A stretch of 64,000 bases of DNA from Effrenium voratum (GCA_963377175.1 CAUJNA010002990.1:404303-468302); one strand, 5' to 3'; numbered from the stretch's first letter, positions 9,692 through 21,015 are shown. Numbers and translations are program-made. The notes: generated by a model not told the origin, from the sequence alone.

Positions 9692-10699
9692 ACCAATTTT
9701 GGGGCCATGACCAAAAGTGGACCAACACGAGAAAACCAAAAGATCAAACGGTCGGCTTTGGACAACTGAAACTAACCTGGAACCTGACTGAGGAATCAGT
9801 CCAAGACGATTTTCCTCAAAGAGCGAGGGTTTTAAAGGAATAGCCCCGAATGACGGGTTTATCAATCCGGGGTCAACATTCGCTATTTACCCTCCCGTCC
9901 ACTAACATGGAAGCTGACCGAGGAATCAATCGGTCCTAGTTTGGACTAGTTTCCTTCAAAAGGGACTATTTCTCTGGTGTTTTTTTTTCAGCGGCAGCTT
10001 CAAAGCTTAGAATTTCGGAAGTCCACGTCTAGGGGACTGATCCTAGTGTGAGGGCATTCTGCAAGTCCAAAGTGTTCCAGGAAACGCAAGTTGGAACATC
10101 TGCGTCTCAGAATCCATGTCACTACCAGACATTTGGCCTTACATACACACATCTTCTCCGAAGGAGACTCCCGCTGGCTTCCCCAAGGCTGCCCTCCGAA
10201 CGAGAAAACTCCGCAATGGCAACAGCGCCTTGGAATTGTTGGGACCTCGACTGAAACGAGAACCCCCGCATTTCTCTGGGGGTGAATTAAACTTTTCCAT
10301 TATTTTCAACCATTGCTCTTTTCAAGAACCGATCGCTGTTTCCCCAGGGTTTCTGGGTGGTTTTGTAGAATGAAGGATGCCTGGAAAGAATGGGGAAGGT
10401 ACCGCTAGAATTTCAGGAAATCGCCCTTAAGGTGTCGGGATGTGTCTCCCCCCCTTACACCCCATTTACCTGCTTTACCCCCCCTTGTACCCTCCCACCG
10501 TCAACACCCCTTAAACCAACCCTCTCCGCCCAAAAAAGCAACGAACTCAGAACAAAACACAAAACAACAAAACGGCACAAACACAACCAACACCATAGCA
10601 CACAAGCAGCTTGCCAAACAAGGGAAGGGAAAACAAGATATATACATATCCCCTCTTGGTTTCCCTAGTGATGGTGATGCTACTGGCGGTGGATGGGCC

Positions 10700-10792
10700 C
10701 ACCCCCACCCCCACCCGACCCCCACCCCACCCCCCACCCCACCCCCCACCCCCACCCCACATCCCGCCCCAACCCCCACCCCAACAGCACCG
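10700..10792. repeat. (CCCCAC)n simple repeat
   Basis: C-rich CCCCAC/CCCAC repeat. It immediately precedes the 3' edge of the exon at 10805-10858 and would be G-rich on the transcribed-sense minus strand. Confidence 0.85.
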
Positions 10793-10804
10793 TCGGCCGC
10801 GCGC

Positions 10805-10858
10805 CTGGCGGACACATCGCTCTTGGAAGCTCAGCAAGTTCATCTCCGCCTCGACGAC
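10805..10858 (-). CDS. Candidate 54-nt internal exon, 18 codons
   Basis: Bounded by GTGCCAG|G (acceptor) and CGCCAG|GCGCG (GC donor). Exactly 54 nt, phase 0 on both sides, reading VVEAEMNLLSFQERCVRQ. It is one of three candidate exons of exactly 54 nt in the window (also 36121-36174 and 53832-53885). Confidence 0.45.
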
Positions 10859-10916
10859 CTGGCACGCTATTCGCCCGTTTCGGGCTTCGCAAGCCACCAA
10901 AAGAACCACGAAGAAC

Positions 10917-11560
10917 GAGATCCACCGGTCGGGTCGGGCAATTTTTCCGCTAGTCCATTGTCCATGTCTTCTTATGGAACCCACTACCGGGTGCTACTAG
11001 CAGGGCTGATTTATTCATGTTCGTTTAAAAATGCAACACCTGTCCCTTGTTGGTTTCCTTTGGAAGAATAGAGAATGGGTGGGGATTTATTTTGGGATTT
11101 GTTGCTCGTTTCTATTTTGGGACTGTTTTCTGTACCAAGCAACGCCCTCGGACAACCAGAGTTGCACTTTGCATGACAATGGAGCCCACTGCAACCGCAT
11201 AAGGCCAAGATGTCTTCTCATGGAATTCACAAAATTTCAACCACAAAAACCTAGAGGACCCACTGCCGGGTGATACTGGCGGATCTGATTGTTTCTTCAT
11301 ATTCTTTCAAAAACAAAACACTCATCCCCTTACGGGTTTGTTTTTGGAAGAATTCAGAATTTTGGGCTTCGAACCAAGCAAACAAGAGAGCCACTAAAAA
11401 TACCGCAATGAAACTTGTGGAGGGCTCCCCAAAACAAAACCAGCTGAACATGGCGTGAGTGTGATGCTGGGATTTGGAAAAACTTGCTGGTGCGATAGCA
11501 GGGAATGACTCAACGAGTCCGGGTGTTGAAGGACGTAGGTTGGATGGCTTTTTCTCGAGG
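10917..11560. repeat. Duplicated intronic block (copy 1 of pair)
   Basis: The segment 11210-11560 matches 13580-13950 at many points: ACCTAGAGGACCCACTNCCG, CTGATTNATTCATRTTC-like words, GGGCTTCGMACCAAGCAAAC, TACCGCAATGAAACTTGTGG, GGTGTGAGTGTGATGCT and CTTGCTGGTGCGATAG. The stretch 10917-11035 is a third, shorter copy of the first part (GATCCACCGGTCGGG to GTTCGTTTAAAAA). The copies are in direct orientation and about 2.3 kb apart. Confidence 0.65.
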
Positions 11561-12400
11561 ATATTCCATGTCTCCTTCCCTTGAGCACCAGAAAGGGCCC
11601 ACACGAATCCCCACACTTGCCAAGTGTTTTGTTTGCCAAACCAGGTACATGTTTGGGAGAGTCGGACAAATTATGGGAGAGCCGGCCCACAACTCACTCA
11701 GCAATCGAAAAAAGGAGCTGAAAAAGGCCAGTCCCAACAGTTCGCTTCCTTCTCTGGGCAACTGGTACGCAGTAGTACAAGTGCTGTTTCAGGGGTCCAA
11801 AAGGATCGCTTGCCTTCCGGGTCTCTCACAGTTGTTGCATTTTGAGGGGGTATAACCAAGTACCTTTAGATCTTGAGGATGGCACCTGTATGGGAGAGGA
11901 TCGGAAAAGCAATGGCAGTTTCGACCCCTGCCGACTATACAAGGGCCTAAATATTGCTCTTTTGGTCGAATAGTTTCTACACGAACTTGGACAACCTCCC
12001 CCCAAAACACAAAAAATACATAAAGGGAAGGGAAGGGGGGGATGGGGGGCGTCCCGGAGTTCCGTTCAAAAGTCGCTCTAAGTCTTCCAACCAAAAAGGG
12101 GGACATGGATTGCCAGAACTAAGCGTTTTTAAGCGGATTTGTCAGCCCGGACTTTTCAGTTGCCACAACTCATCCCAAGTCAAAGTCCAGACAGTTTACA
12201 TCCAGAATCGCCCCAACGAGACTGTCCAACTGGAGCAGTAAGTCAGTAAGCTATACAGAGTCCAGATGGGGCCAACTTGAAGTTCAAAGAGGGGTTCGGT
12301 TGCTCGGGGACATTTGGCCGAGCCAGCGCCCCAAGAAAGCTGAAAACCAAGCCATCGCTGTGCTGCTTTATGTCTTTGGGTCTCTGCAAATTTTGTAGGA
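11560..12400. other. Non-coding, nothing recognised
   Basis: I see no convincing exon, RNA gene or element. Some short open frames exist but none shows matching splice sites. Confidence 0.3.
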
Positions 12401-12405
12401 CAGAA

Positions 12406-12507
12406 ATGGCTGTGGCTCAAAAACCGGTACCAACATGGAACCTTGGCAAGTGGAAACATGGACCAAAACCTGCGTAACCCCTCGTGTTTAATTTTGAGCC
12501 ACACCCA
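12406..12507. mobile_element. MITE family C copy
   Basis: It starts ATGGCTGTGGCTCAAAAACC and ends TTTTGAGCCACACCCA. About 100 bp, non-coding, and internally similar to the copies at 14083 and 16241 (ACATGGNACCTTGG, AAACCTGCG). Confidence 0.65.
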
Positions 12508-12890
12508 AGTCTCGACTCCGGATTTATCGGCCTGGGGTGCTTCCCTTTACACAATTCCCCCTGAAAATGGGACAACCCCCGGTGATAATCAACCAGACAT
12601 TTCTGAGCCCACCACCAAAACGAACAGAACCCAGAAAGCCACAGTAATTTACCAACAAACACAACGGGTTTGCTGCACTGACTAACAATGCTCACACCCC
12701 GAAAACCGCAGAAACATCTCAGGCAATTGCAATACCACCCGTAAGCAACATCGCCTGTCGCTTTTTGTTTGCATATATGCTGAATCTAAAGTGTGCCACG
12801 GCTAAAGGGGCTGTCTTTTTTTAGCCGCGGGGGGAAAGGGTTTAGGATGATGCCGCACGCGCAGCCGACGGGGGGCGTCCCATGCTCAAC

Positions 12891-12977
12891 CGATGTGTCG
12901 CTGTGCCTCAGCCACGTCATCGGGGAAGGAGTCGAAGCCCTGATACTCGGCCCAGCGGTCCAAGGGCTGGTCCTCAC
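12891..12977 (-). CDS. Candidate internal exon (DRWAEYQGFDSFPDDVAEAQ)
   Basis: The acceptor is TTTGAG|GTGAGG and the donor CATCG|GTTGAG. The reading is EDQPLDRWAEYQGFDSFP then DDVAEAQRHI, with no stop until just past the donor. It is acidic and rich in aromatic residues. No family recognised. Confidence 0.5.
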
Positions 12978-13189
12978 CTCAAATCCGAAACCGGCGCCTC
13001 GAAGCTCCATGGAACATGGTCTTCCGCTCGTGGCTCGTGATGGGCGCTTTGGCATATATGCTTCATGGTCGTGGTTCCCTCACCCAAAAAATCGAGCGGT
13101 CCATGATCCAAGCCCAAGTCTATGCCTTTGCATGGCCCCCTCCAGAGGGTGCGAATAGAGGACAGCGTCCTCCCCCCCGGGCTCTAAGA

Positions 13190-13330
13190 TGGAGAATGGC
13201 TATTTGCTTCGTGCCGGTGAGGCGCACTTCTCGCAGTGAGGCAAGTGTCGTCCAGATCACTCCAACAGGCACCCGACATTTGATCGGATCAACAAGTATC
13301 AACTCGCGCAATTTGCAGAAAGGATGAGCC
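13190..13330 (-). CDS. Candidate LRR-like exon
   Basis: The minus strand reads FCKLRELILVDPIKCRVPVG then WTTLASLREVRLTGTKQI. The L-x-x-L-x-L spacing (LRELILVD, LASLREVRLTG) is that of a leucine-rich repeat. Splice sites are not clearly defined. It lies downstream, on the same strand, of the stronger LRR exons at 33.9 and 36.9 kb, though 20 kb away. Confidence 0.35.
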
Positions 13331-13539
13331 ACTCCTGGAACACTGGTTGACAAAATGGCGACCCATTTTGGGAACTCCGGTCAAGGGTCTGCAATTTCAA
13401 AGCCAAACATACACAAACAAGTCCGGCCACACAAAAAGCTTGGCCTGTATTTCGTGAACCCTACGATGTAAAGTACATGTTTAAAAGAGATTTTCCTATT
13501 TGTGGGTCCTGAACCTTAAAAGCGAAAAGGATTGGAAGA

Positions 13540-13950
13540 TCCACCGGTCGGGTTGGTCAATTTTTTCCGCTAGTCTATGGTCCATGTCCTTTCATGGAGT
13601 TCACAAAATTTCAGCCGCAAAACCTAGAGGACCCACTACCGGGTGTTACTAGCAGGTCTGATTTATTCATGTTCGTTTAAAAATAAAGCGCCCATCCCTT
13701 TTGGTTTTCTTCTAGAATTTGGGCTTCGCACCAAGCAAACAAGAGCCACTAAGAATACCGCAATGAAACTTGTGGAGGCATCCGCCCCAAACCCTCTGAA
13801 GCTAGAAATTTCAGCTTATCTTAACATGGTGTGAGTGTGATGCTTGGATTTGGATATTTCCTTGCTGGTGCGATAGGGAATGACCCAGTCTGGGTTTGGG
13901 CGGTTTTGGAGATTCCCTGAAAGGAAGCCGTAGGTTGGATAGTTTCTCTT
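13540..13950. repeat. Duplicated intronic block (copy 2 of pair)
   Basis: Direct partner of 11210-11560. It ends in a family-G word, TTGGGGTCATTCCATTTCTC, which recurs at 26.5, 27.15 (inverted), 37.15, 42.75 and 43.93 kb (inverted). Confidence 0.65.
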
Positions 13951-14082
13951 GGGGTCATTCCATTTCTCATTCCCTGCATCTCTCGCACCGATCGCAAGTA
14001 AGCAAAACTTGCGGGTCAAACAAGGGGGTCACCCCAACACGGGTTGGACGATGCAACCCGCGGTCCAATTCCTCGTTTCATT

Positions 14083-14187
14083 TGGCTGTGGCTCAAAAAC
14101 ATGTACCAAACCGGCACCTGGGTAATATGGATACAAAGCCTAAAACCTGCGGTTTGCCCCAGCTGTTTACTTTCCAGCCACACCCAT
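14083..14187. mobile_element. MITE family C copy
   Basis: It starts TGGCTGTGGCTCAAAAACAT and ends CCAGCCACACCCAT. About 105 bp. The 3' terminus is slightly diverged (CCAGCC for TGAGCC). Confidence 0.6.
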
Positions 14188-14315
14188 CCTTGGTCTTCCA
14201 AGGACCAGCAAAACCAGCATCCTTCTTGATTTTGACCTTGGCTCCAAACCAAAATTCGGCCCAAATGGCCCCTTTTTCTGGGTGGAAGATCAAGCAAGGC
14301 ATTTTGACTTGTCCG

Positions 14316-14418
14316 GGTCCCGGGCCCAGCAGAGCCCTGCTCTCCCGGCAGAGCACCGGCAGAAAGGGGCGCAGCACCCGGGCGCGCCATGGGGAGACCA
14401 CCCGGTCGTACAAGGTGC
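14316..14418 (-). CDS. Candidate internal exon (LYDRVVSPWRARVLRPFL)
   Basis: The acceptor is GTCTGCCAG|GCACC. The frame reads TLYDRVVSPWRARVLRPF then LPVLCRESRALLGPGP. The donor is uncertain because several GC and GA dinucleotides lie near 14316. Strong codon-level sense in this frame; the other five frames look unnatural. Function unknown. Confidence 0.5.
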
Positions 14419-14930
14419 CTGGCAGACGTGAACGGATTTGTTTTGGGCTGGTTGGTCTTGTTCGAAGCCCCTTTTGGGGCTGGGTGAAGGAAACAAAGGA
14501 AACACCGCCATTTTTCGATGTTGATGCCTTATCATCCTAAAAACACAAGTTTGGTGTCTTTTTCCTGTTGGGGCCCTCACTTCCGATCAAGTGGACTGGC
14601 CAAAAAGAGTCACATTCGGTAACACCTGAAAAGTCTAAAGTCCGAAACGGAACTCAGTGAGTATGACCGCCTTTTGGAGCTGGGTTGATTTGTGTGTCTG
14701 TCTTTTTGGTGTCTGTCTTGTTCTAGGGCACCTGTTCTGGAGGTGATTTGAGGAAAATCGAAAGGATCACCGCCAGTTTAGGCTGTAGTCTACACTCAAA
14801 TCAAAGGAACACCACCATTTGAGCAAAGCCAATTTTGGCGCATACCCGGATCGAAACAAATGGCGGTTGCCCTTTTGGCTTCCCTTTAAGCCAGGTGAAA
14901 ACCGTACCCTCACAAAACACAAACACGCAT

Positions 14931-14992
14931 GTGTATATATATATATATATGTAAACTATGTATATATGTATATACATATATGTAATTAGACA
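14931..14992. repeat. (TA)n microsatellite
   Basis: TATATA tract with GTATAT interruptions. Confidence 0.9.
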
Positions 14993-15156
14993 CACATATG
15001 CTTCGCCGACTCTAGTTGGTTGCTGGGTTCATGGTCCTCAAAACCACCAAAACCACGTCGCAAATGTTCCCTTCCACACGGTTTTGGCAGTGTGTTGCTT
15101 CACCATTTTGGTGGACTGGAGGACCCTGGTTGCTGACCAAACGGGAGGGGGTGATG

Positions 15157-15263
15157 CCTTGACTTTGGCCACGGGGCTGGGGCCAAAGTTCAGCGCGGTG
15201 AGGATGTACCAGCTGGACTCGATCTGCTCCAGCTCCGTATCGTTCTCGGGGTCATCCCCTTGC
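15157..15263 (-). CDS. Candidate internal exon (ESSWYILTALNFGPSPVAK)
   Basis: The acceptor is AACCAG|GCAAGG and the donor GTCAAG|GCATC (GC). It reads QGDDPENDTELEQIESSW then YILTALNFGPSPVAKVK. An acidic start leads into a hydrophobic stretch. The signal is clear, with both splice sites of the dominant local type. No family assigned. Confidence 0.55.
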
Positions 15264-15318
15264 CTGGTTTGCAAACCGTGGATTTCCATCTTTCAGGGGT
15301 CACTGGATTTCCCCAAAG

Positions 15319-15405
15319 GTGGATCAGTTTAACTGCTGGTGGTTTCCATTGAAAGCAGGGGATTTAAGGTTGATCAGTTTAACTGCTGGTGGTTTCCATT
15401 GAAAG
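15319..15405 (+). repeat. Tandem direct repeat, two ~50-bp units
   Basis: GATCAGTTTAACTGCTGGTG followed by GTTTCCATTGAAAG occurs twice in a row, starting near 15321 and 15372. The GTTTCCATTGAAA word recurs at about 29.93, 41.77, 43.82 and 59.73 kb. Confidence 0.8.
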
Positions 15406-15589
15406 GAGGGCCGGCCCTTGAAAGGGACATGGCTCGGAAAGCCGGTCTGTTCTGGGTATTTCAAAAGCAAGACCCGCCCTCTCGAAAGTGACAACTTACG
15501 TCCTTACCCGGCTCAAGGCAGAAGACTTAACCGTTCTTGGCTGAAAACTCAGAGGCTCATTCAAAACAACCAGAAGCTAAGTTTCTGAG

Positions 15590-16030
15590 CTGTTTCCAGA
15601 TCCCCCAAAAAGTCTAACTTTTAGTGGCGCAGTGGAAACTACCACTACACTAAACCCTAAAAGCTAAGTACCTACCTGAATCCCCAAGTAGTCACTTTTT
15701 TCCGCCACTTTACCCCACTAGCCCATAATTTGGCAAAAGTAGCTGGAAAATAAGGGCAACTGGGGATCCAGGTAGGGGGATAGCTGGGAACCACTTCATC
15801 CAAACCGAATCTGCCGGACAGCCATCCATGAGCTGCTTTTCCGGTGTAAAGAAAAGGCCCCGGTTTTTAGGGTATCCTTTTTTGGGTTTGTCTTTTTTTT
15901 TCTGAGCTGTCCTCAGATCCCCCGCTAAAAGTTTAACTTTTCACGGGATTAATGGAAAACCCACTAAACACTAAAAAGCTAAAACGCTAAGGGGATGGCT
16001 GGGAGCCTTTCAAGGTACCCCAACAATGGT
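15590..16030. repeat. Family F dispersed repeat, two copies
   Basis: Two copies (about 15590-15680 and 15900-16010) share CTGAGCTGTNNYCAGATCCC, TCTAACTTTT or TTTAACTTTT, CACTAAAC and AAAAGCTAA. Related copies are at 49975-50150 and 58612-58715, each ending near GGATGGCTGGGA. Between them, 15680-15780 is an inverted relative of 9490-9575 (CCAGCTACTT / AAGTAGCTGG words). Confidence 0.55.
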
Positions 16031-16240
16031 GGGGGGGGGGGGGTGTCCTTTTCATGTCCCTTTAAACCAAGCCCAAAAAGGGTCGTTAACAAAAAAGCCA
16101 CCCTAGTCACCTGAAGGGACACCTTTTAGGGACCGTGTCTTGGGGCTGGATCCGGAGGATTTCTTGCGGCGATGAAGCTGAGGCTTCCACGTGAAAAACA
16201 TTTGCGGAAGTCCCCTGGAAAAATACAACAGCAAGATATT

Positions 16241-16341
16241 TGGGTGTGGCTCAAATACATGTACCAACATGGCACCTTGGTAAATGGAACCAAAGACTAA
16301 AACCTGCGGAACCCTAGTTGCTTAATTTTGAGCCACACCCA
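16241..16341. mobile_element. MITE family C, best copy
   Basis: The termini TGGGTGTGGCTCAAA and TTTGAGCCACACCCA are perfect 15-bp inverted repeats. 101 bp long with no ORF. Confidence 0.8.
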
Positions 16342-16805
16342 TTTTCAGTAGTCATAGATCCCTTTCGACCCAGGTGAAAATAACAAATGTATTCTTAAGC
16401 AAATGGAAGGTAAGGGCGGTGGGCAACTTTAAAACCAGTGATCACGTCATGATGATGTGTCCAAGTAGTCAGCCCTTTGTGCTCTGTGCCTGAAAACAAA
16501 TACTGCGGCTACCGCCGCCAAAACAGTTTACACAAATATATAGTCGTCTACCCAAAACCGATCCTTGGATGATGTTATCCGCTATGGGCGATCTGGTGAT
16601 GTGCATAGTGCGCGGCAAATGTCTGGAGCCTGTTCCAGGGTGTCCACTAATCCAAACCAACACTGCCTGGCGCTTCATGGGATGTAGCAATGTAGAGCTA
16701 TTTTGTAGCCACTCTACAAACCCAGAGCTGCCACAGCAGGTAGGTGTTGCATGATGGTTTCCCCTGGTTGCCTACTCGACTGGTCGCTGGAAGCACTGAG
16801 GGAGG

Positions 16806-16901
16806 TCAGAGGGTCTCGGCGAGCCGCTTGCCGCGGGTGCCCTGCGAGATCTCGTAGCACACCATGGGGGGCTCGTTGACGCTCTGCACCCCCAGGACTA
16901 G
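16806..16901 (-). CDS. Candidate exon ending in a stop codon
   Basis: The acceptor is TTCCCAG at 16902. The frame reads LVLGVQSVNEPPMVCYEIS then QGTRGKRLAETL and a TGA at 16806. This could be the terminal exon of one gene. Alternatively a GC donor (CGCG|GCAAGC) ends it earlier and the stop is intronic. The choice decides whether the candidate exons at higher and lower coordinates belong to one gene or two. Function unknown. Confidence 0.5.
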   Translation of the reverse strand, partial: LVLGVQSVNEPPMVCYEISQGTRGKRLAETL

Positions 16902-16999
16902 CTGGGAACGCCTCATGCTTGCGGATGGCAGTTTCCCTTTTCCCAGCGGAAGAATTTGAATCATGTCTTTTTGGAGCTGATCTCAGAGCTGGCAACACA

Positions 17000-19080
17000 T
17001 TTGGTCACAGCAGTCGCTTCATGAGGCATCTTTGTGATGCCAAGAAGGGCCTGATAACCGCATTCCCACGCAATTAATAGAAGCTGTTCAAGCATATCAT
17101 GCGCACACCATCTTCAACCCACAACGGTGACCCCCTGCAAAGAGTCAGGACTCCGTCGCTCATCATAACCCATTACCTACCTTGCTAGCATCTCAGAAGT
17201 TGACTTGGGGCACCAGCAAACATGACTTGATGGCTTGGTGGACACACCCAAGGAAAAGACGACTTTCTTTCAAAGAAAAAGTCTGTGCATTTCTGTTTGG
17301 GTGAGAGTTTGGCCAAAGACAGCGACACAGGTCAACGCGGAAAACTTGCGTTTCACCAAGACTACTCGATCGAATTCGCCCGATGGTTGTAAAAGATAGG
17401 TCTTTTCTGGGATACCGAAATGGCTTCTTCCCATCCTTACCATCTCGTCACTTTGAAACGGCAGTCTTTATTAATATCACAAAAAAATAACGTGTGGAAA
17501 ACTCACTCTCTCAACTCCCAAAACCCAACCCAACCACTCCCCTCCCTGCAAATCTCGCAACCCCAGCCCCTCCAAGCCCAGAACCCGAACCCCCAGATAC
17601 GCACAACCCTGCTCGCCCAACAACAGTGTAACACACATTGCTTCGCTCACCCAAGCCGCAAATCTCGGAAGAGCGCTTCGGACATGCTATCCTCAGCTCC
17701 CAAAAAAGGCTGCCAAAGCAAAAACGACGGCGAAGTTTGGCTTGACTCTCGGACACTTCGTGGGTATGTTGGTTCGTCTTGGCCTTGTATGGGAATTCGG
17801 GGCACCCCGGGTTGTTGTGGGTTGGTTGTCTGCCTGGCTTGTCTGCCTGGTTCCTCCTCCCTGAACCAACAGTAGACAACCTTTCTTGGCTCTGCCTTCA
17901 CATCACGCGTTGCGCCGTGGCTGCGTAGTAGTGGGGTGCCACAAGCAGATGAAAAGACCACAGCCTGCAAAGATAGCGCAGCGCGAAAAAATGCTAAAAG
18001 CGCACAGTTAAAACCATTGCGCAAATCCGTTTAGGAAAAAAACCAGGCGCGCCTTTTTGGGGTTGCGGCATACACCATTTGCAAGAAACAGCGCTGGCCC
18101 AAAACAGGCACGCAAAAACAAATGGTCCGCTTCTATGAAGGTCCGGTCTCAGAATTGCATTCCAGGCAATTTGGTCCCAGGTTTCATCGGTCTTGGAACA
18201 ACTTCGGCTCCAACACCCTCCATTTTCGCTGATGTCCCCAAGGACCGATCCCAACAGGGGGAACCAAGCCATATTCTTCAGATGGAAGGTAAGGGTGGGG
18301 CCCCCTTCTCTGAACAAGCTTCACCATCCTTCAGGAAGGTGGCGAGGGTTGGGCCATCTTGTTCAAACATGCTTGACTCATTGATCAAACAGCCTGCTTG
18401 CACCGCGTCCCGCGGGACGCGGGCTTGGTTGTTGAAACAAACTCGGTCCAACCCTGTTACCAACTCAAGAAAGACTCTTCTCCCTGGAAAACATATGCCC
18501 ACGTGTTACTCACTCAAGGGACACCCACCCCTTTGGCTCTCTGCCCCAGCCAAAAAAAGAAGAAACAAAAAAACCGACCTCCATCGGCTTTCCTCAAGGA
18601 AGGCCCTGAGAGCAACAGAAAGGATATCCTGCTCTCTCGCTCTCTCTCTCTCTCTCTCTTCCTCACTTCCCGAGTTGATGGGCCACAAAGAACATAAGTC
18701 CAAACTTTGTATTTACAACTAAAAGGGTCTTCCCAAAAGAAGACAAGCCCATGAACTCAGAGAGTGAGCTCCTTAGCCACTGTTTTTTTGCCTAAAAGCT
18801 CACAAATCCAGCAAAAGCCCCTACGAGAGAAAAATTCAACGCCCCTTCTCCGGCCAATGTTTGGCTTCTTCTCACTTCCTCCTGAGTTGATAGGCATTGA
18901 AAAACAAAACTGATCGAGCGGACTGGCCAAAAAGGTTGCCAGTCTTTTTGTTTGCCACTCAAATTCGGTCCAAACCCAAAAAGTGACGAACGTCAACGAA
19001 ACTGGAACCCGAATTGGGGCTGGGTTGAAGGAAAGTCGCATGGAACACCACCAGTTTGGTGTCGGGGAACTCAGGGACTG
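17000..19080. other. Intron-like DNA, (CT)n tract, no exon seen
   Basis: A (CT)n tract lies at about 18637-18661. Several short frames are open on both strands, but none has paired splice sites or convincing composition. Confidence 0.35.
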
Positions 19081-19086
19081 AGTCTC

Positions 19087-19186
19087 TCTCGCTTCGCGGT
19101 CCCAAGGAGCGATGCGGTCGTGCAACTCTTCGGCCGTGGCGTCCACCCACTCCGCCAGCAGCTTGCCGCACCTCACCGCCAAATGC
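19087..19186 (-). CDS. Candidate internal exon (LLAEWVDATAEELHDR)
   Basis: The acceptor is CCGGCCAG|G. The frame reads RHLAVRCGKLLAEWVDAT then AEELHDRIAPWDREARE. The donor is not clear (possibly a GA site within GCGAGAGAG). Amphipathic helical sequence, no family assigned. Confidence 0.5.
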
Positions 19187-19237
19187 CTGGCCGGGGAGAT
19201 GGGGAGATGGGGGGGGCAAGGGCTTGAGGGGGAAAAA

Positions 19238-19347
19238 TACGGCTGTGGGTCAAAACCCTGCACCCCGGGTGAACACCAAAATAGGTGGCAAATGGATGTT
19301 CATCCACCCCAAAATGAAGCCATAGGTTCTGCCCCATGGCCATATCT
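19238..19347. mobile_element. MITE family C copy (diverged)
   Basis: It starts ATACGGCTGTGGGTCAAAAC and ends GCCCCATGGCCATAT. About 110 bp. Confidence 0.5.
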
Positions 19348-19559
19348 CATCAATCCCGCATACAAGTCGTGTTTTGTGATGTGTTTTGTTTGCGGGAGGG
19401 GGAGGGGATAGAAGCGCACTGCGAAAGAGTGATCAACCCTTTATATAAGCGTGCGCGTTCAAACATGGCGTATCCCGTTTCAACATGATTCCACACAGAA
19501 CTCAATGAACATTGGCGACTCAAATGTGATGTTTAAACCGCAAAGAAAGCGCAATTGGT

Positions 19560-20090
19560 GCACATATTTTATCGTTCTGGCATGCAGATATTGATTTACT
19601 TATTTTATTTTGATTGTTTATTTGTTAAACCATTTGAGTTCAACCTCATGTCTTTGTGTTCCTCTTTGTGTTGTTCTGTCTGCATGTCTGTCGTTCTTTC
19701 GAGATATCCGTATTTATAACTACCTTGTTTATGTCTTTCGTTCCTTACTTCCCTTTAATTGGTTCTTTCTGTCTGTCTGTCTGTTTTCTGTGTTTTGTTC
19801 TCTTTGTTTTTTTAAAGTGCTCCCTCTCTCTCTCTCTCTCTCTTGCTTGCTTCATTGATGCTTTCATTATTCCTTTATTTCGATCGATTTAGGCATGTCT
19901 TTCGCGAGTGTGCCTTTTTGTTTATCGTTGATTTCCTTGTTTTGTTTCTTTCTTCCAGTGTTTGTTGGATTGATTGCTTCCGTGCTTGTTCTTTGTTTCT
20001 CTGTTTGTTCGTGTCTTTGCTTGCGTGTCTGCTTGCTTGGTTTCAGGTCCCTTGCAGATTTGCTCGTAGTCAATTGTCAATTTGAGCTTT
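19560..20090 (+). other. T-rich tract, non-coding
   Basis: The plus strand is strongly T-rich with CTTTGTTTC, TCTGTCTG and TTGCTTGC words and a (CT)n core at 19819-19845. The hydrophobic open frames (Phe/Leu/Cys/Ser only) are compositional artefacts. Confidence 0.6.
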
Positions 20091-20619
20091 CGAATGCCTT
20101 CTTAGAGAAGGAGACATGGTGAACAACATGGGCAAGCAAGCCGCACTGAGTCGATCTGAGTCGTTCACATGGCTGCTTCTTACTTTCGTACCAAGGTATC
20201 TCCTTTTGTGATTGTCGTTTGCAAGCACAACCCAGTATCACAGATTATCACAGAAGAGCGCAATTGCCGCTTTCCTTTTCTTGATTGAATCTGCCAGCTT
20301 CGAGTCAAACACCTGCCCCGGACTCAGGACAGGTTGGGCGTATTGGACAAAATGGGACCCGCGGACTGCCGACGGCTGGGAGACCTGAAGTGCTCAAAGG
20401 TAAACACCTCAACTGAGTCTGGGGCCACACCAAAGCTGACGTCTGTCTGCTTGAAGCGGTGTTTGGCATGGGGAAACAGGTCATGAATTGAAACGGACAA
20501 AAACTCGACTTGCCCAAAAGACCTGGAAATAAAAGGTTAACCTTTTGGGACCTTTCCTAAAAATGGACCAACATGGGAAAACCAAAAGGTCAAAAGGTCG
20601 GCTTTGGACAACTGGGTAA

Positions 20620-20766
20620 TGTCTCTTTCCAGCTCCCCCAGATTGACTCGCCTGTTGCCGCAGGCAAGCATTCGGACCAAGCACATGATCAACACGTCCT
20701 GCACGCTCTCGAAGCGGCCCAGCACCTGAATCTCAAACGGATAAGGGCCACATGTCACTCGATCAC
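20620..20766 (-). CDS. Candidate internal exon (VQDVLIMCLVRMLACGNRR)
   Basis: The acceptor is TTTCTTCTCAG|GTGATC with a pyrimidine tract. The frame reads GDRVTCGPYPFEIQVLGR, FESVQDVLIMCLVRMLAC and GNRRVNLGELERDITQL. The donor is uncertain. It is among the longest and most protein-like islands in the window. No recognised domain. Confidence 0.55.
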
Positions 20767-20927
20767 CTGAGAAGAAACCCGCTTCATGCCTCATATAATC
20801 ATACATGAAAATTTATGTTTGTTGCTTTTCCCGGGTTATATTCATATATATATATATATATATACATTCTTGATTTGTTTGTTTTGCCGGACGGTCCAAG
20901 CAGTCCTCAACTTGCTGCTTCAACTCC

Positions 20928-20949
20928 TAGGTCCTCCAGTAGAGAGGTT
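20928..20949. repeat. 5' end fragment of MITE family A
   Basis: CTAGGTCCTCCAGTAGAGAG plus TT, identical to the family start, then unrelated sequence. A solo fragment of the element. Confidence 0.6.
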
Positions 20950-21015
20950 CTCTCTCTCGAATGCATAGCGTCTGGGCGCGTCGCGACAACCAAAAGCATG
21001 CAAAATGCAACCAAA

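Noticed and set aside
10501..10984. Gly/Trp- or Pro/His-rich ORFs
   Set aside because: Produced by (CCCCAC)n; only the 54-nt island 10805-10858 has splice sites.
19610..20122. Phe/Leu/Cys-rich plus-strand ORFs resembling membrane proteins
   Set aside because: They arise from T-rich low-complexity DNA.
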